A stretch of 41,782 bases of DNA, taken from Geminicoccaceae bacterium (GTDB taxonomy: Bacteria > Pseudomonadota > Alphaproteobacteria > Geminicoccales > Geminicoccaceae). This document shows positions 1 to 8,650 of this stretch, piece by piece. The number at the start of each line of letters is the position of its first letter. Positions within the stretch are counted from its first letter, which is position 1. The stretch covers positions 1-41,782 of the forward strand of contig JAILZQ010000007.1 in the NCBI GenBank assembly GCA_023512415.1. The letters run 5' to 3'. The position numbers and the translations under genes were made by a program. The notes beneath the pieces are model-generated. The model saw nothing but the letters and a program-made list of their open reading frames with translations. It ran no database searches and was not told the origin of the DNA.

Positions 1-1
1 C

Positions 2-75
2 CAGCACGCCATGAGCAAGCTGGGCGCGGCCACCCGCGCCGAGCTGGCCGCCGCGGCGACCCGCGGGGGGGGGGT
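2..75 (+). CDS. C-terminal fragment of a LuxR-type HTH regulator (5' end outside window)
   Basis: The first bases read in frame as a short peptide containing SKLGAATRAELAAAA. This matches the end of the LuxR/GerE helix-turn-helix, where a lysine-leucine-glycine turn is followed by an alanine-rich last helix. The gene would be a transcription regulator running toward the molybdoenzyme operon, which lies on the opposite strand. No reliable stop is visible: the frame enters a run of G residues where an indel would change the reading. If one base is miscounted, a TAG at 139-141 would end the gene. The call rests on about 22 residues, so family membership is plausible but not secure. Confidence 0.45.
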
Positions 76-126
76 TTGTGGGCCCGGGGCGGGGGGGCGG
101 CCGGCCGCCGCGGCCGGCCGCCCGAT
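64..126. repeat. Poly-G and GC-palindromic low-complexity tract
   Basis: Runs of eleven and seven consecutive G lie within 35 bases and are followed by GGCC/CCGG palindromic sequence. Nothing comparable occurs elsewhere in the window. It sits between the LuxR-like fragment and the 3' end of the NrfD gene. A sequencing or assembly edge artefact is as likely as real biology. Confidence 0.6.
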
Positions 127-152
127 CGTCGACGAGCGTAGGCGCGATGCTC

Positions 153-1298
153 TCATGCCTCCTTGGTCGAGGACCAGCTCTCGAGCGCGGCGTAGATCGT
201 GTTGGCGAGCAACACCCCGACGATCAACAGCATCCATTCGAGCTGGGAGGGAACGTACTCCAGCGGACTTTCCGCCCAGCTGCCCTTGAACGGCGGGAGG
301 AGCTGCCCGTTGATGACGAACTCGTAGCGGCTCGCGAACAGACCCGCCGCGACCAACAGCGAGCCCACGATTTGCAGCCGGGGCTGCGCACGCAGCGCCG
401 GCACGGCGAAGATCACGAGCGGCACGAGCCCGCCGCCGATCAGAGCGGCCCAGTAGAGGGGTTGATCGACGGTGTACTGCCAGACCTGGAGCCCTTCGCC
501 GTAACTCCACAGGCCCGCCACGGTCCGCGCGACGACGAACAGCACGTGGAGGAAGATGCCCGCCGCCACGAGTGCCCCGAGCGCCCCCCCGAGAAGCTCG
601 CGGGTCGGCTGCGCAACCCGGTCCGGCGAGAGTCCATGGATCAGGTAGGTGAAGAAGACGAAGAAGACGATGCCGCCCATGAAGGCTTCGATGAGGAACG
701 CCACCGGCAACTCCCCGCCGTACCAGAACGGGCGGAACACGATCATGCCGTAGACCGAGCCGGCGATCAGCGTGATCGCGAGCGCGAGCAGCGTGGCGAG
801 CACGGCCAGTCCCCGCGGGATGTCGGCCGGCGCGGCGCCCCTCGCGAAGGCGAGCCCCATCAGCACGAGGACGATCGTGTACGCGCCCACACACAAGATC
901 TTCCAAAACAGCGGCGAAGCGGTCTGGAAGTTGAGCGGAGCCGCCCAGAGAGCCCGGATCGGATGGGCGAGCTCCAAGAACAGGATCGAGACCCCGCCGA
1001 CCAGGGCCGCGAGCGCCAGCCAGATGCACCGCTTCGCGATCGGATCGAACTGCCGCAGGCCGAGGGTCAGCGGCAGCGAGGCGAGCAAGGTCAAGCCCGT
1101 GGACGTCAACAGGAAATAATCGTAGGCGACGATCGGAAGGCCCCAGAAAACGCCGTAATTGGTCGTGTTGAAGCCGTGGTGACCGAGCGTCACTTCGAGA
1201 TAGATCGTGTACAGGAGCGCCACCAGGAACAGAGCTCCGGCACCGACGAGGTAAGGCGAAGGCTTGAAGCCGAGCTTCGGAAGCGTAGCGGTCGCCAT
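153..1298 (-). CDS. NrfD/PsrC-type membrane anchor subunit of a molybdoenzyme
   Basis: A 381-residue, very hydrophobic protein with about nine to ten predicted membrane helices and short polar loops, the usual size and shape of NrfD/PsrC quinone-reactive anchors. This family exchanges electrons between the quinone pool and a periplasmic Fe-S subunit. Conserved-looking features include LELAHPIRAL after the third helix and a tryptophan/tyrosine-rich stretch near residues 265-285. The ATG start is 17 bases after the Fe-S subunit stop, so it is the last gene of the four-gene operon. It gives no substrate information. By position it corresponds to PsrC, SoeC or ArxC. Confidence 0.88.
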   Translation of the reverse strand: MATATLPKLGFKPSPYLVGAGALFLVALLYTIYLEVTLGHHGFNTTNYGVFWGLPIVAYDYFLLTSTGLTLLASLPLTLGLRQFDPIAKRCIWLALAALVGGVSILFLELAHPIRALWAAPLNFQTASPLFWKILCVGAYTIVLVLMGLAFARGAAPADIPRGLAVLATLLALAITLIAGSVYGMIVFRPFWYGGELPVAFLIEAFMGGIVFFVFFTYLIHGLSPDRVAQPTRELLGGALGALVAAGIFLHVLFVVARTVAGLWSYGEGLQVWQYTVDQPLYWAALIGGGLVPLVIFAVPALRAQPRLQIVGSLLVAAGLFASRYEFVINGQLLPPFKGSWAESPLEYVPSQLEWMLLIVGVLLANTIYAALESWSSTKEA

Positions 1299-1315
1299 CT
1301 CCGTCTTCCCCTTGG

Positions 1316-2074
1316 TCAGCCGCGCCGCTGCGAGCGCTCGCCGGGCACGACCGGCGCGCCGCCACCCGAGAGATAGTAGACTTGCGGCTTGTTGCCGGTT
1401 TCCTCCTTGAGCCGGACGCCGCGCTTGTCGGCGATCAGCTGGTTCACCTTGCTGTCGGGGTTGTCGAGGTCACCGAAATACCGCGCCTTCGGCGGGCAGA
1501 CCCGTACGCAGGCGGGTGTATACTCGCGGGTCTCCGGATTGTCCTCGTCGAGGTCGGCGACACCTTTCGGCGCCTTGGAGATCTTGTGGTAGCAGAACGT
1601 GCATTTCGACACGACGCCGGCCGGCTGGATCCCGATGCCCTTCTTCCGGTCCTCGAGATGATCGGGCATCTTGTAGGGCGGGTTCCAGATCCGGTCGCCG
1701 TCGCCGGGATAAACCTCCCGGACGTCGGGCTGCACGACCGGCTTCTCGTCCATGTAGAAGCGCACGCCGTACGGACAGGCGATCATGCAATACTTGCAGC
1801 CGATGCACTTGTCCCAATCGACGAGCACCACCCCGTCCTCGGTTTTCCAGGTCGCCTTGGTCGGGCAGACGGCCACGCAGGACGGGTTCTCGCACTGCAT
1901 GCACGGCCGCGGCAGCCAGGACAGCTTGACGTTGGGATAAGTGCCTTCGTGGTAGAACAGCACGTCCTGCCACGACTCACCCGGCAGACGCGAGTTTTCC
2001 ATCGCACACGCGGTCGTGCAGGCTTGGCAGCCGGTGCACTTGTCGAGGTCGATGACCATGCCCCACTTCGTCAT
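1316..2074 (-). CDS. Four-cluster ferredoxin-type electron-transfer subunit of the molybdoenzyme
   Basis: A 252-residue Fe-S subunit of the DmsB/PsrB/ArxB type. From the ATG at 2074, sixteen cysteines fall in four groups: C13/16/19/23, C58/61/66/70, C90/93/96/100 and C158/161/189/193. That is enough for four [4Fe-4S] clusters forming a wire between the catalytic subunit and the NrfD anchor. There is no signal peptide, as expected for a protein exported together with its Tat-dependent partner. A GTG at 2080 is also in frame, but it lies only two bases after GGAG, whereas the ATG at 2074 has normal spacing. It starts 18 bases after the catalytic gene stop. Confidence 0.9.
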   Translation of the reverse strand: MTKWGMVIDLDKCTGCQACTTACAMENSRLPGESWQDVLFYHEGTYPNVKLSWLPRPCMQCENPSCVAVCPTKATWKTEDGVVLVDWDKCIGCKYCMIACPYGVRFYMDEKPVVQPDVREVYPGDGDRIWNPPYKMPDHLEDRKKGIGIQPAGVVSKCTFCYHKISKAPKGVADLDEDNPETREYTPACVRVCPPKARYFGDLDNPDSKVNQLIADKRGVRLKEETGNKPQVYYLSGGGAPVVPGERSQRRG

Positions 2075-2092
2075 CTTCACGTCTCCTCGGCT

Positions 2093-4570
2093 TCAGGCCC
2101 GCTCGACTGTGACCTTGGTCGTATAGTAGTTGCATTGGCCGGTGATGCGGTCGGATTGGTTCACCGTGCACTCGCCGGAATGGCCACCAGGAACGGCCAT
2201 CGACCAGCGCCCTGCCCGCCAGTGTCCCCACTCCATGGGCAGGACGATGGTGTCCGGCCGCGTACCCTCGAACAGCCGGCAGCGGACGCGGATCTCGCCC
2301 ACCGAGGAGCGGATCTTCACCCAGTCCTTGTCCTTGATGCCGCGCTGCCGCGCGGTTTCGGGATGGATCTCGACGAAGGCCTCGCCGCGGCCACCGACGA
2401 CGGGTTGCAGGTGGGCGATCACCATGGGGATGTTGTGACCGCGGCCCTCGGCGTGCAGGGCCTGTTTCGGTGTCACGAGATAGAGGTCGCCACCGCCCGG
2501 GTGCTTCGGCTCCTCCCAGATCGGGAACATGAGCTTCGCCTTGTCGCGCCCGGTCTTCGCGGCGATCCAATCCGCGTTCGCCTCGAGGAGCCCCGAGCGA
2601 ATTTCGAACTTGCCCGATGGCGTTTTGAGGAGCTTCGCCTTCACCTCCTCCGCGGTCATGGGCTTGTTGTAGCCCTTACCGTCCCACTCGAAGAACTCGC
2701 CGCGCACCTGGCGCCAGAGATAGGGCTTCTTGTACCAAACGCCTTTCTCGACCCACTTCTCGAAGCTGTCGACGCCGTTGTCGCCCGGATTCTTCTCGAA
2801 GCCCTTGGCGAGATGCCGGATGACGTTTTCGGCACTTTCGAGCTTCTTGTAATATTCGCCCATCGGACCTTTCATACGTTTGCCGATCTCGATGAGCGTA
2901 TCCCCGAAGTACTTCGTGTCGTACAAGGGTTTGACCGCCGGCACGCGCAGTTGAGTGAGCGGGTAACCCTCGAAGGGGTAGGTGGGCGCGTCCTGCATCC
3001 GCTCCAGATAAGTGTGGTCGGGCAAGATCAGATCCGCGAAATGGCCGGTCTCGGAGGGGAAGGGCGAGGTGTCGATCACGAACACGTCCTGAAGCGCCTG
3101 TTCCCAGACCTGACCGTTCGGTGCGGTCCAAATCGGGTTGGTTTGATAGAACATGACCGTGTCGAGTTTGTAGGGCTTACCGGCCAGATGGTTCGGCCCG
3201 ACCTCCTGCATCATGTTGTTGGCGAGGAGATAGCCGTCCTCGTGGCCCTTGAGATCGATCCGTGGGTACTGCTTCCACGGCCCGTTCTTCGCGTAATCGT
3301 CCATGTAATCGTCGGCTTTGGCCGGGAGCGCGCCGTAGGGTGGCGAGATCTGGTACATCATGCCGCCTTCAGCGAACAGCGAACCCACGAGCGCGTTGAG
3401 CGTGTGGATCGCCATGGCGTTGTAGATGCCGTTCGAGTGCGCGTGCGCGCCGCGCTCCATGATCGCCATGGCCGGGCGGGTCGTGCCGAACTCGCGCGCG
3501 GTGGCGAGAATGTCGCGCTCCCGCAGCGTCGTGACCTTGGCCGCCCAGGCGGGCGTGCGGTCCTTGAGCTCGACGTTCCACCATTCGACGAGGCCTTTGA
3601 CCCACTTCTCTTCGAAGGTCGCGGGATCGACGGCCTGGCCGGCTTTGAAGCGGTTCACACCGTCCGTGAAGTCGCCGACGAACGACCGCTCCCACAGCCC
3701 CTCGGTAAGGATCACGTGGGCGATCGCGAGCGCCAGCGCGCCGTCGGTGCCCGGCTTGATCAGCAATCCGCGGTCAGCGGCGGCGAGGGTGGTGTTGACG
3801 TGCACGTCGACCGCGGTGACGCGGGTCTTGGGAGTCTTCTCGCCGCGGATGTATCCCCAGATTTGCATATTGTTGTTGTACGGTCGGAAGGCGTCCAGGA
3901 AGCCACAACCGAACATCAAAATGTAGTTCGTGTGCCGATAATCGTGGGCATTGTACCCGCCGTTACCGTCCGTCGCCTTCTTGGCGATGATCGAACCGTC
4001 GGAGCACATCGAGGAATGCCCGATCGGGATGTTCGGCGAGCCGTAGAGGCTGCCGAACGTCCCCAGGAGACCGGCGCACGACGCGCCCCACCCGCGGCCG
4101 TAGAGGATGGCGAAGCGGTGACTCTCCCCCTTCTCGCGGAGCGCATTGAGCCGGTCGGCGACCGTCTTGAGGGCTTCGTCCCAGCTGATCGGCACGAACT
4201 TGGGGTCTTCGTTGCGGCCTTTCTTGGGGTTGGTCCGCTTCATCGGACCCTTCCAGCGATCCGGATCGTACAGCACGTAGATCCCGAGGGGGCCTTTCGG
4301 ACAGAGCTTACCGTTCGAGATCGGGTGGTCGGGCGTGCCGTAGATCGCGTGGACCCGGCCGTTGGTCACGTAGACGTCGATGCCGCAGCGGGCCGGGCAT
4401 TGATGGCAAATGTTCTTGACGATCTTCGTGGCGGCGGCCGGTTGCGCCTGCACCGCGCCACCCCCGGCCTCGCCGGGTAGAAGGCTCGGCCCGCCCAGGG
4501 CGAGCGCGGAGCCCGCGCCCGTGGCCTGCAGGAACCGCCGTCGGCTCGCCGCCGGAACCGTTCGCTCCAT
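2093..4570 (-). CDS. Tat-exported molybdopterin oxidoreductase catalytic subunit (ArxA/PsrA-like)
   Basis: An 825-residue DMSO-reductase-family catalytic subunit. The N-terminus carries a Tat signal (SRRRFLQ at residues 9-15, then a hydrophobic stretch). Cysteines 55, 58, 62 and 90 fit the N-terminal [4Fe-4S] site (CX2CX3CX27C). C189 in GHSSMCSDG is the probable molybdenum ligand. Residues 158-162 read GRGWG, which I recall as the signature separating ArxA (anaerobic arsenite oxidase) from ArrA, which has RGRY. The gene order polyferredoxin, A, B, C also resembles arxB'-arxA-arxB-arxC. No arsenic-resistance or arx regulatory gene is present, so a polysulfide-, tetrathionate- or sulfite-type substrate remains possible. 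The ATG at 4570 has a good GGGAGGT site; the reading frame open upstream to 5650 is not coding. Confidence 0.85.
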   Translation of the reverse strand: MERTVPAASRRRFLQATGAGSALALGGPSLLPGEAGGGAVQAQPAAATKIVKNICHQCPARCGIDVYVTNGRVHAIYGTPDHPISNGKLCPKGPLGIYVLYDPDRWKGPMKRTNPKKGRNEDPKFVPISWDEALKTVADRLNALREKGESHRFAILYGRGWGASCAGLLGTFGSLYGSPNIPIGHSSMCSDGSIIAKKATDGNGGYNAHDYRHTNYILMFGCGFLDAFRPYNNNMQIWGYIRGEKTPKTRVTAVDVHVNTTLAAADRGLLIKPGTDGALALAIAHVILTEGLWERSFVGDFTDGVNRFKAGQAVDPATFEEKWVKGLVEWWNVELKDRTPAWAAKVTTLRERDILATAREFGTTRPAMAIMERGAHAHSNGIYNAMAIHTLNALVGSLFAEGGMMYQISPPYGALPAKADDYMDDYAKNGPWKQYPRIDLKGHEDGYLLANNMMQEVGPNHLAGKPYKLDTVMFYQTNPIWTAPNGQVWEQALQDVFVIDTSPFPSETGHFADLILPDHTYLERMQDAPTYPFEGYPLTQLRVPAVKPLYDTKYFGDTLIEIGKRMKGPMGEYYKKLESAENVIRHLAKGFEKNPGDNGVDSFEKWVEKGVWYKKPYLWRQVRGEFFEWDGKGYNKPMTAEEVKAKLLKTPSGKFEIRSGLLEANADWIAAKTGRDKAKLMFPIWEEPKHPGGGDLYLVTPKQALHAEGRGHNIPMVIAHLQPVVGGRGEAFVEIHPETARQRGIKDKDWVKIRSSVGEIRVRCRLFEGTRPDTIVLPMEWGHWRAGRWSMAVPGGHSGECTVNQSDRITGQCNYYTTKVTVERA

Positions 4571-4607
4571 CACCTCGACCTCCCAGCTTACCCCGTCTCG
4601 GAGTTCT

Positions 4608-5768
4608 TCATGCGTCCGCCGGCCGCCGCGGTTCGCCGGAACCGCGCACCCAACGGTGAACGAACCGCAGCAGATCCCGATCCTTCTCACAGGCCGCACA
4701 GCGGCCGCTCGCCGTGGGCGGCCCGTAGGTGGCCCCGCACTCGTTGCACCGGGCGAGCGCGCGCCGCCGCAGCACGCGGCACCCGACCGACCCTTCCTCG
4801 CCCGCCGGCAAGAGCGCGAGCGAGCCCGTGGGGCAGACCTCGATACAGGCTCGGCAGCCCGTACAGACCGTCGGATCGAAGGCGAGGACGCTCGACTCCT
4901 CGCCGAGCTCGAGGTGCAGAGCGCCCGACGGACAGCTCGCGGCGCACAGCCGGCGGTCACAACAGCTGTCGGCGATCGCGAGATCGGGAAACAGAGCGGC
5001 GGGCGGATGTTCGCGGCCGGCGATCCGGGCCAGCGCGGCTGCGCGCTCGCGCAAAGCCGCCGGGTCGATCCCTCGGGGCCGCCCCTCGCCGCGAGCGACG
5101 AGCCGCTGCGGCCCGAGCCGCCCGCGGATCTCGGGAGCGCCTCGGAAGAAGGCGCGCCGGGCGAGCGGGACCCCCGTCGGTCGCGGCGGCGCCGGCGGCG
5201 GCCCGGCGAGCGCGGCGGGCACGGGTTCCCGCGCGACCTCGACGCGGCGCGGCACCCCGAGACGCTCCAGCTCGTCTGCGATGCGGGTGACGGCCGCACC
5301 CCACGGCTCTGGCCCGCCGCCGGCCGGACAGTCGGCGCACCAGCCCCGGTCGACCAGGGCGAGGGCCTCGATTCCGGTGCGCGCGAGCCAGCTCCGCAGA
5401 AGCGAGGGACCCACCCCGCCGAGGCAGGGGACGACCGCGGTACCGCGAGCCCGAAGCTCGACCGGAACCCGGCTGCATTCGAGGCGCACGGTATCGCCCG
5501 GAAGCTGCCCGAACCCTTCGACGACCAGTGCCTCGGTCGGGCAGGCCGCGGCACAGCGGCCGCAGCGCAGGCAGCGATCGAGGGCGATCGCGAGCGATCG
5601 CTCGGCCAGGCTCGGCGCCCCGGTCGGGCATGCGCGGGCGCACGCATCACAAGGCACGCCCGGCCGCGTGACGGTCAGGCAACGATCGGCGCGGACCACC
5701 AACCCTGCGCTCGGCACGTCCGGCGGGCGAGGACGATTTCGGCCGACGGCGACCGGACTCGCGGTCAA
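4608..5768 (-). CDS. Polyferredoxin with four cysteine clusters and a C-terminal zinc-ribbon-like motif
   Basis: First gene of the molybdoenzyme operon, 386 residues from a TTG start at 5768 preceded by GGGAGG nine bases upstream. In-frame alternatives are GTG 5801 and TTG 5840. Ferredoxin-like cysteine groups occur at C30/40/43/47, C66/69/72/76, C269 or C270/275/279 and C302/305/308/312, each ending in a CP pair. A four-cysteine knuckle (C341/344/357/360) near the end looks like a small zinc ribbon. The middle holds further cysteines (C98, C115, C144, C147). There is no signal peptide, so it probably works in the cytoplasm, in electron transfer or enzyme maturation. By position it resembles ArxB'. 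The exact family is not recognised. Confidence 0.75.
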   Translation of the reverse strand: MTASPVAVGRNRPRPPDVPSAGLVVRADRCLTVTRPGVPCDACARACPTGAPSLAERSLAIALDRCLRCGRCAAACPTEALVVEGFGQLPGDTVRLECSRVPVELRARGTAVVPCLGGVGPSLLRSWLARTGIEALALVDRGWCADCPAGGGPEPWGAAVTRIADELERLGVPRRVEVAREPVPAALAGPPPAPPRPTGVPLARRAFFRGAPEIRGRLGPQRLVARGEGRPRGIDPAALRERAAALARIAGREHPPAALFPDLAIADSCCDRRLCAASCPSGALHLELGEESSVLAFDPTVCTGCRACIEVCPTGSLALLPAGEEGSVGCRVLRRRALARCNECGATYGPPTASGRCAACEKDRDLLRFVHRWVRGSGEPRRPADA

Positions 5769-5918
5769 GCCAGGGCGCCTCCCGTTCTGCAATTCGCTCA
5801 CTTCGAAATTACCGGAAGGGTACCCATGCGCAAGCCGCAAAAGGGCCTTGCGGCGAGGCTGCGGCAGGCCGCCGCACGCTCTTGTCGAGCAGCGCTCGGC
5901 AGGAGCGAGGGCGCCGCG

Positions 5919-7823
5919 TCAGCCCGCCCCGGTGCGCGGGTAGCCGAGCTTGGCGAGCGCCTGGGCGATCTCGTCGAGGATCGCCGGATCGTCGATCGTC
6001 GCCGGCATGGTCCAAGGCTGGCCGTCGGCGATCTTCTTCATCGTGCCGCGCAGGATCTTGCCCGAGCGGGTCTTGGGCAGACGCTTGACCACGGTGACGA
6101 GTTTGAACGCGGCGACGGGTCCGATCTCGTCGCGCACCTTTTGGACGAGCTCGCGCTCGATATCGGCGTGCGGTCGGTCCACCCCGGCCTTGAGCACGAC
6201 CAGCCCGAGAGGCAGCTCGCCCTTGAGCTCGTCGGCCACGCCGATCACCGCGCATTCGGCGACGGCGGGGTGCGAGGCCAGCACCTCTTCCATCGCCCCC
6301 GTGGAGAGCCGATGGCCGGCGACGTTGATGACGTCGTCGATTCGGCTCATGATGAAAAGATAACCATCCTCGTCCTTGAACCCTGCGTCACCCGTCAAGT
6401 AATAGCCGGGGTACCGCGAGAGATAGGATTGAACGAAACGCTGGTCCGCGTTCCACAGCGTCGGCAGGCAGGACGGTGGCAAGGGCAGCTTGATGCAGAT
6501 CGCGCCGAGCTTGCCCGGCGGGACCTCGTGACCGTCCTCGTCGAGCACGCGGACGTCGTAGCCGGGCATCGGCAGGGTGGGCGAGCCGGGCTTGACCGGC
6601 AGCTTCTCGATGCCGAGCGGGTTGGCGCAGATCGCCCAGCCGGTCTCGGTCTGCCACCAATGGTCGATCACCGGCACCCCGAGCTGGGCTTCCGCCCACA
6701 ACAGCGTGTCGGGATCGCAGCGTTCCCCGGCGAGGAACAGGGCCCGGAAATGCGAGAGGTCGTAGCGCTTCAAATGCGCGCCCTCCGGGTCCTCCTTGCG
6801 GATGGCGCGGAACGCCGTGGGTGCGGTGAAGAGCACCTTCACGCCCTGCTGCGCGATCACCCGCCAGAAGGCGCCCGGGTCCGGGGTGCCGACGGGCTTG
6901 CCTTCGTAGACGATGGTGGTGTTGCCGTTCAAAAGCGGCCCGTAGCAGATGTAGCTGTGCCCGACGACCCAGCCGACGTCGGACGCCGCCCAGTAGACCT
7001 CACCCGGCTGGACGCCATAGATGTTCCGCATGCTCCACAGCAGCGCCACGGCGTGACCGCCCTGGTCGCGCACGATTCCCTTCGGCTGCCCGGTGGTCCC
7101 CGAGGTGTAGAGAATGTAGAGCGGATCGGTGGCGGCCACCGGCACGCAGTCGACAGCGTGCGCGTCGGCCATCGCTTCCTCCCAGTCGAGGTCGCGGCCG
7201 CGCACGAGTTCGGCGCGCAACTGTGGCCGCTGCAGGACGATACAGTGGCGGGGCTTGTGGTTGCATTGTTCGATCGCCGCATCGAGCAACGGCTTGTAGG
7301 GGACGACCCGGCCCGGCTCGATGCCGCAGGAGGCGGACACCACGAGGACGGGCTTGGCATCCTCGATCCGCTTGGCGAGTTCGTGGCTCGCGAAGCCGCC
7401 GAACACCACCGAGTGGATGGCACCGATCCGCGCGCAAGCGAGCATCGCCACGATCGCCTCCGGCACCATCGGCATGTAGACGACGACCCGATCGCCCTTG
7501 CGCGCGCCGAGGCGAACGAGAGCACCGGCGAAGCGCGCCACGTCCTGCTGCAGCTCGGCGTAGGTGAGGGTCCGAACGGTGCCGGTGACCGGGCTGTCGT
7601 GGATCAGCGCGGCCTGTCCGCCGCGACCCGCGGCGACGTGCCGGTCGACGGCGTTGTAACAAGTGTTGAGCAGGCCGCCTGCGAACCAGCGGTAGAAGGG
7701 CGGGCGGGACGCGTCGAGCACCCGGTCCCAGCGGCGGTCCCAGTGCAGCGCCTCGGCCGCCTCGCCCCAGAAACCCTCGGGATCGCGCAGACTACGTTCC
7801 CAGATCGCCCGGTACACGCTCAT
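5919..7823 (-). CDS. prpE: Propionate--CoA ligase (AMP-forming)
   Basis: A 634-residue acyl-CoA synthetase of the acetyl/propionyl-CoA branch, making propionyl-CoA (or acetyl-CoA) from the acid, ATP and CoA. The P-loop-like motif YTSGTTGQPKG is at 239-249, the WWQTETGW core follows, and the regulatory lysine is K589 in RSGKILRG. The stretches GHSYICYGPLL and LPKTRSGKILRGTMKK are typical of PrpE rather than Acs. The ATG has a GGGAGGACC site upstream. It lies on the same strand as the molybdoenzyme operon, about 150 bases before it, but nothing links the two functionally. No prpBCD genes are in the window. Confidence 0.88.
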   Translation of the reverse strand: MSVYRAIWERSLRDPEGFWGEAAEALHWDRRWDRVLDASRPPFYRWFAGGLLNTCYNAVDRHVAAGRGGQAALIHDSPVTGTVRTLTYAELQQDVARFAGALVRLGARKGDRVVVYMPMVPEAIVAMLACARIGAIHSVVFGGFASHELAKRIEDAKPVLVVSASCGIEPGRVVPYKPLLDAAIEQCNHKPRHCIVLQRPQLRAELVRGRDLDWEEAMADAHAVDCVPVAATDPLYILYTSGTTGQPKGIVRDQGGHAVALLWSMRNIYGVQPGEVYWAASDVGWVVGHSYICYGPLLNGNTTIVYEGKPVGTPDPGAFWRVIAQQGVKVLFTAPTAFRAIRKEDPEGAHLKRYDLSHFRALFLAGERCDPDTLLWAEAQLGVPVIDHWWQTETGWAICANPLGIEKLPVKPGSPTLPMPGYDVRVLDEDGHEVPPGKLGAICIKLPLPPSCLPTLWNADQRFVQSYLSRYPGYYLTGDAGFKDEDGYLFIMSRIDDVINVAGHRLSTGAMEEVLASHPAVAECAVIGVADELKGELPLGLVVLKAGVDRPHADIERELVQKVRDEIGPVAAFKLVTVVKRLPKTRSGKILRGTMKKIADGQPWTMPATIDDPAILDEIAQALAKLGYPRTGAG

Positions 7824-7933
7824 GGCCGGTCCTCCCTCACCGCGGACCGGATCACGATAGGCGCCTTCGAGGGTACCGCAACGCCGCGCGATGACCGGAG
7901 CCGGCGCGACCGCCGGCCCCGGTCCGGGCGGCG

Positions 7934-8479
7934 TCAGTCGCGACCCGGTCCGCGCTCGCGGCCGTGCTCCCGCATCCGCTCGCGCATGCGCTCGCGCTCG
8001 GCGGCACTCATGGGCGTCAGATAGCCGTCGCCGTCACGGTCCATCCGCATGAACATCCGATCGCTCGGCCGTTGGACCTCGACCGCCCCGACCACGCCGT
8101 CACCGTCGGCGTCGAGGAACTGGAACGCCCGGATCCGCATCGGCCGGGTCACCTCGAGCCAGAAGGTCTCGAATTCCTGCGGGTCGAGCCGCCCGTCGCC
8201 GTTCCTGTCGGCCGAGCGCAGCCGCTCGGCCCGGTACGTCTCCATCTCGGCGCGCGAGACCCGTCCGTCGCCGTCGGCGTCGAGCTGGTCGAACATCATC
8301 GCGCCGATGCCGGCGGGTCCCCAGCCCATCGGGCCCATGCCACGGCCGTGCCAAGCGTCGGCCCAGCTCGGACCGGCCCAGCCGACGGCACCGAGGGCCA
8401 GCACGCCGGCGCCCAGGATCAGAAGCGTGCGGACACGCCGCCGACCGGGTTCGGCCTCGATCCGATCGTCCTTCGTCAT
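7934..8479 (-). CDS. Exported or membrane-anchored EF-hand calcium-binding protein
   Basis: A 181-residue protein with one N-terminal hydrophobic segment (about residues 18-40, ending PSWADAW), suggesting a signal peptide or anchor. Four EF-hand loops follow: DADGDGRVSRAE, DRNGDGRLDPQE, DADGDGVVGAVE and DRDGDGYLTP. The Asp/Asn spacing of the loops is intact, so Ca2+ binding is likely. The C-terminus is an arginine/glutamate-rich helix. The ATG at 8479 has a GGAGGAG site. An open frame continues upstream to 9325, but that part lies antisense to the response regulator and is not coding. The gene diverges from a two-component system across about 170 bases, suggesting that system may control it. 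Confidence 0.85.
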   Translation of the reverse strand: MTKDDRIEAEPGRRRVRTLLILGAGVLALGAVGWAGPSWADAWHGRGMGPMGWGPAGIGAMMFDQLDADGDGRVSRAEMETYRAERLRSADRNGDGRLDPQEFETFWLEVTRPMRIRAFQFLDADGDGVVGAVEVQRPSDRMFMRMDRDGDGYLTPMSAAERERMRERMREHGRERGPGRD

Positions 8480-8650
8480 CGCGATGCTCCTCCGCTCGCT
8501 GCGAACGTCCACCTTGCACCATCCTCCTGTCGCGGCGGAATGTCGAGCAGCCACCGGGTCGGTCGCCACATCTGGCGCGCCGCTGCAGCCGCGACGGTCC
8601 GTTACAGTCGAACGGCTGCCGGCGGACCGGCGATTTGGCAGGATCGGGTC

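Noticed and set aside
1382-4480. Very long plus-strand open frame opposite the molybdoenzyme genes
   Set aside because: It is antisense to genes with clear family motifs. The translation is biased to Arg/Asp/Val/Leu with no domain, as expected for the mirror frame of GC-rich genes.
4571-5650. Apparent N-terminal extension of the molybdopterin subunit
   Set aside because: The extension overlaps the polyferredoxin gene in another frame. The Tat signal and ribosome site place the start at 4570.
5834-5854. Perfect 7-bp inverted repeat GCCGCAA/TTGCGGC as a prpE terminator
   Set aside because: There is no T-tract on the minus strand, and it may lie inside the alternative start region of the polyferredoxin gene.
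4410-8024. 1204-codon plus-strand open frame
   Set aside because: It lies opposite the polyferredoxin and prpE genes and shows only low-complexity mirror-strand composition.
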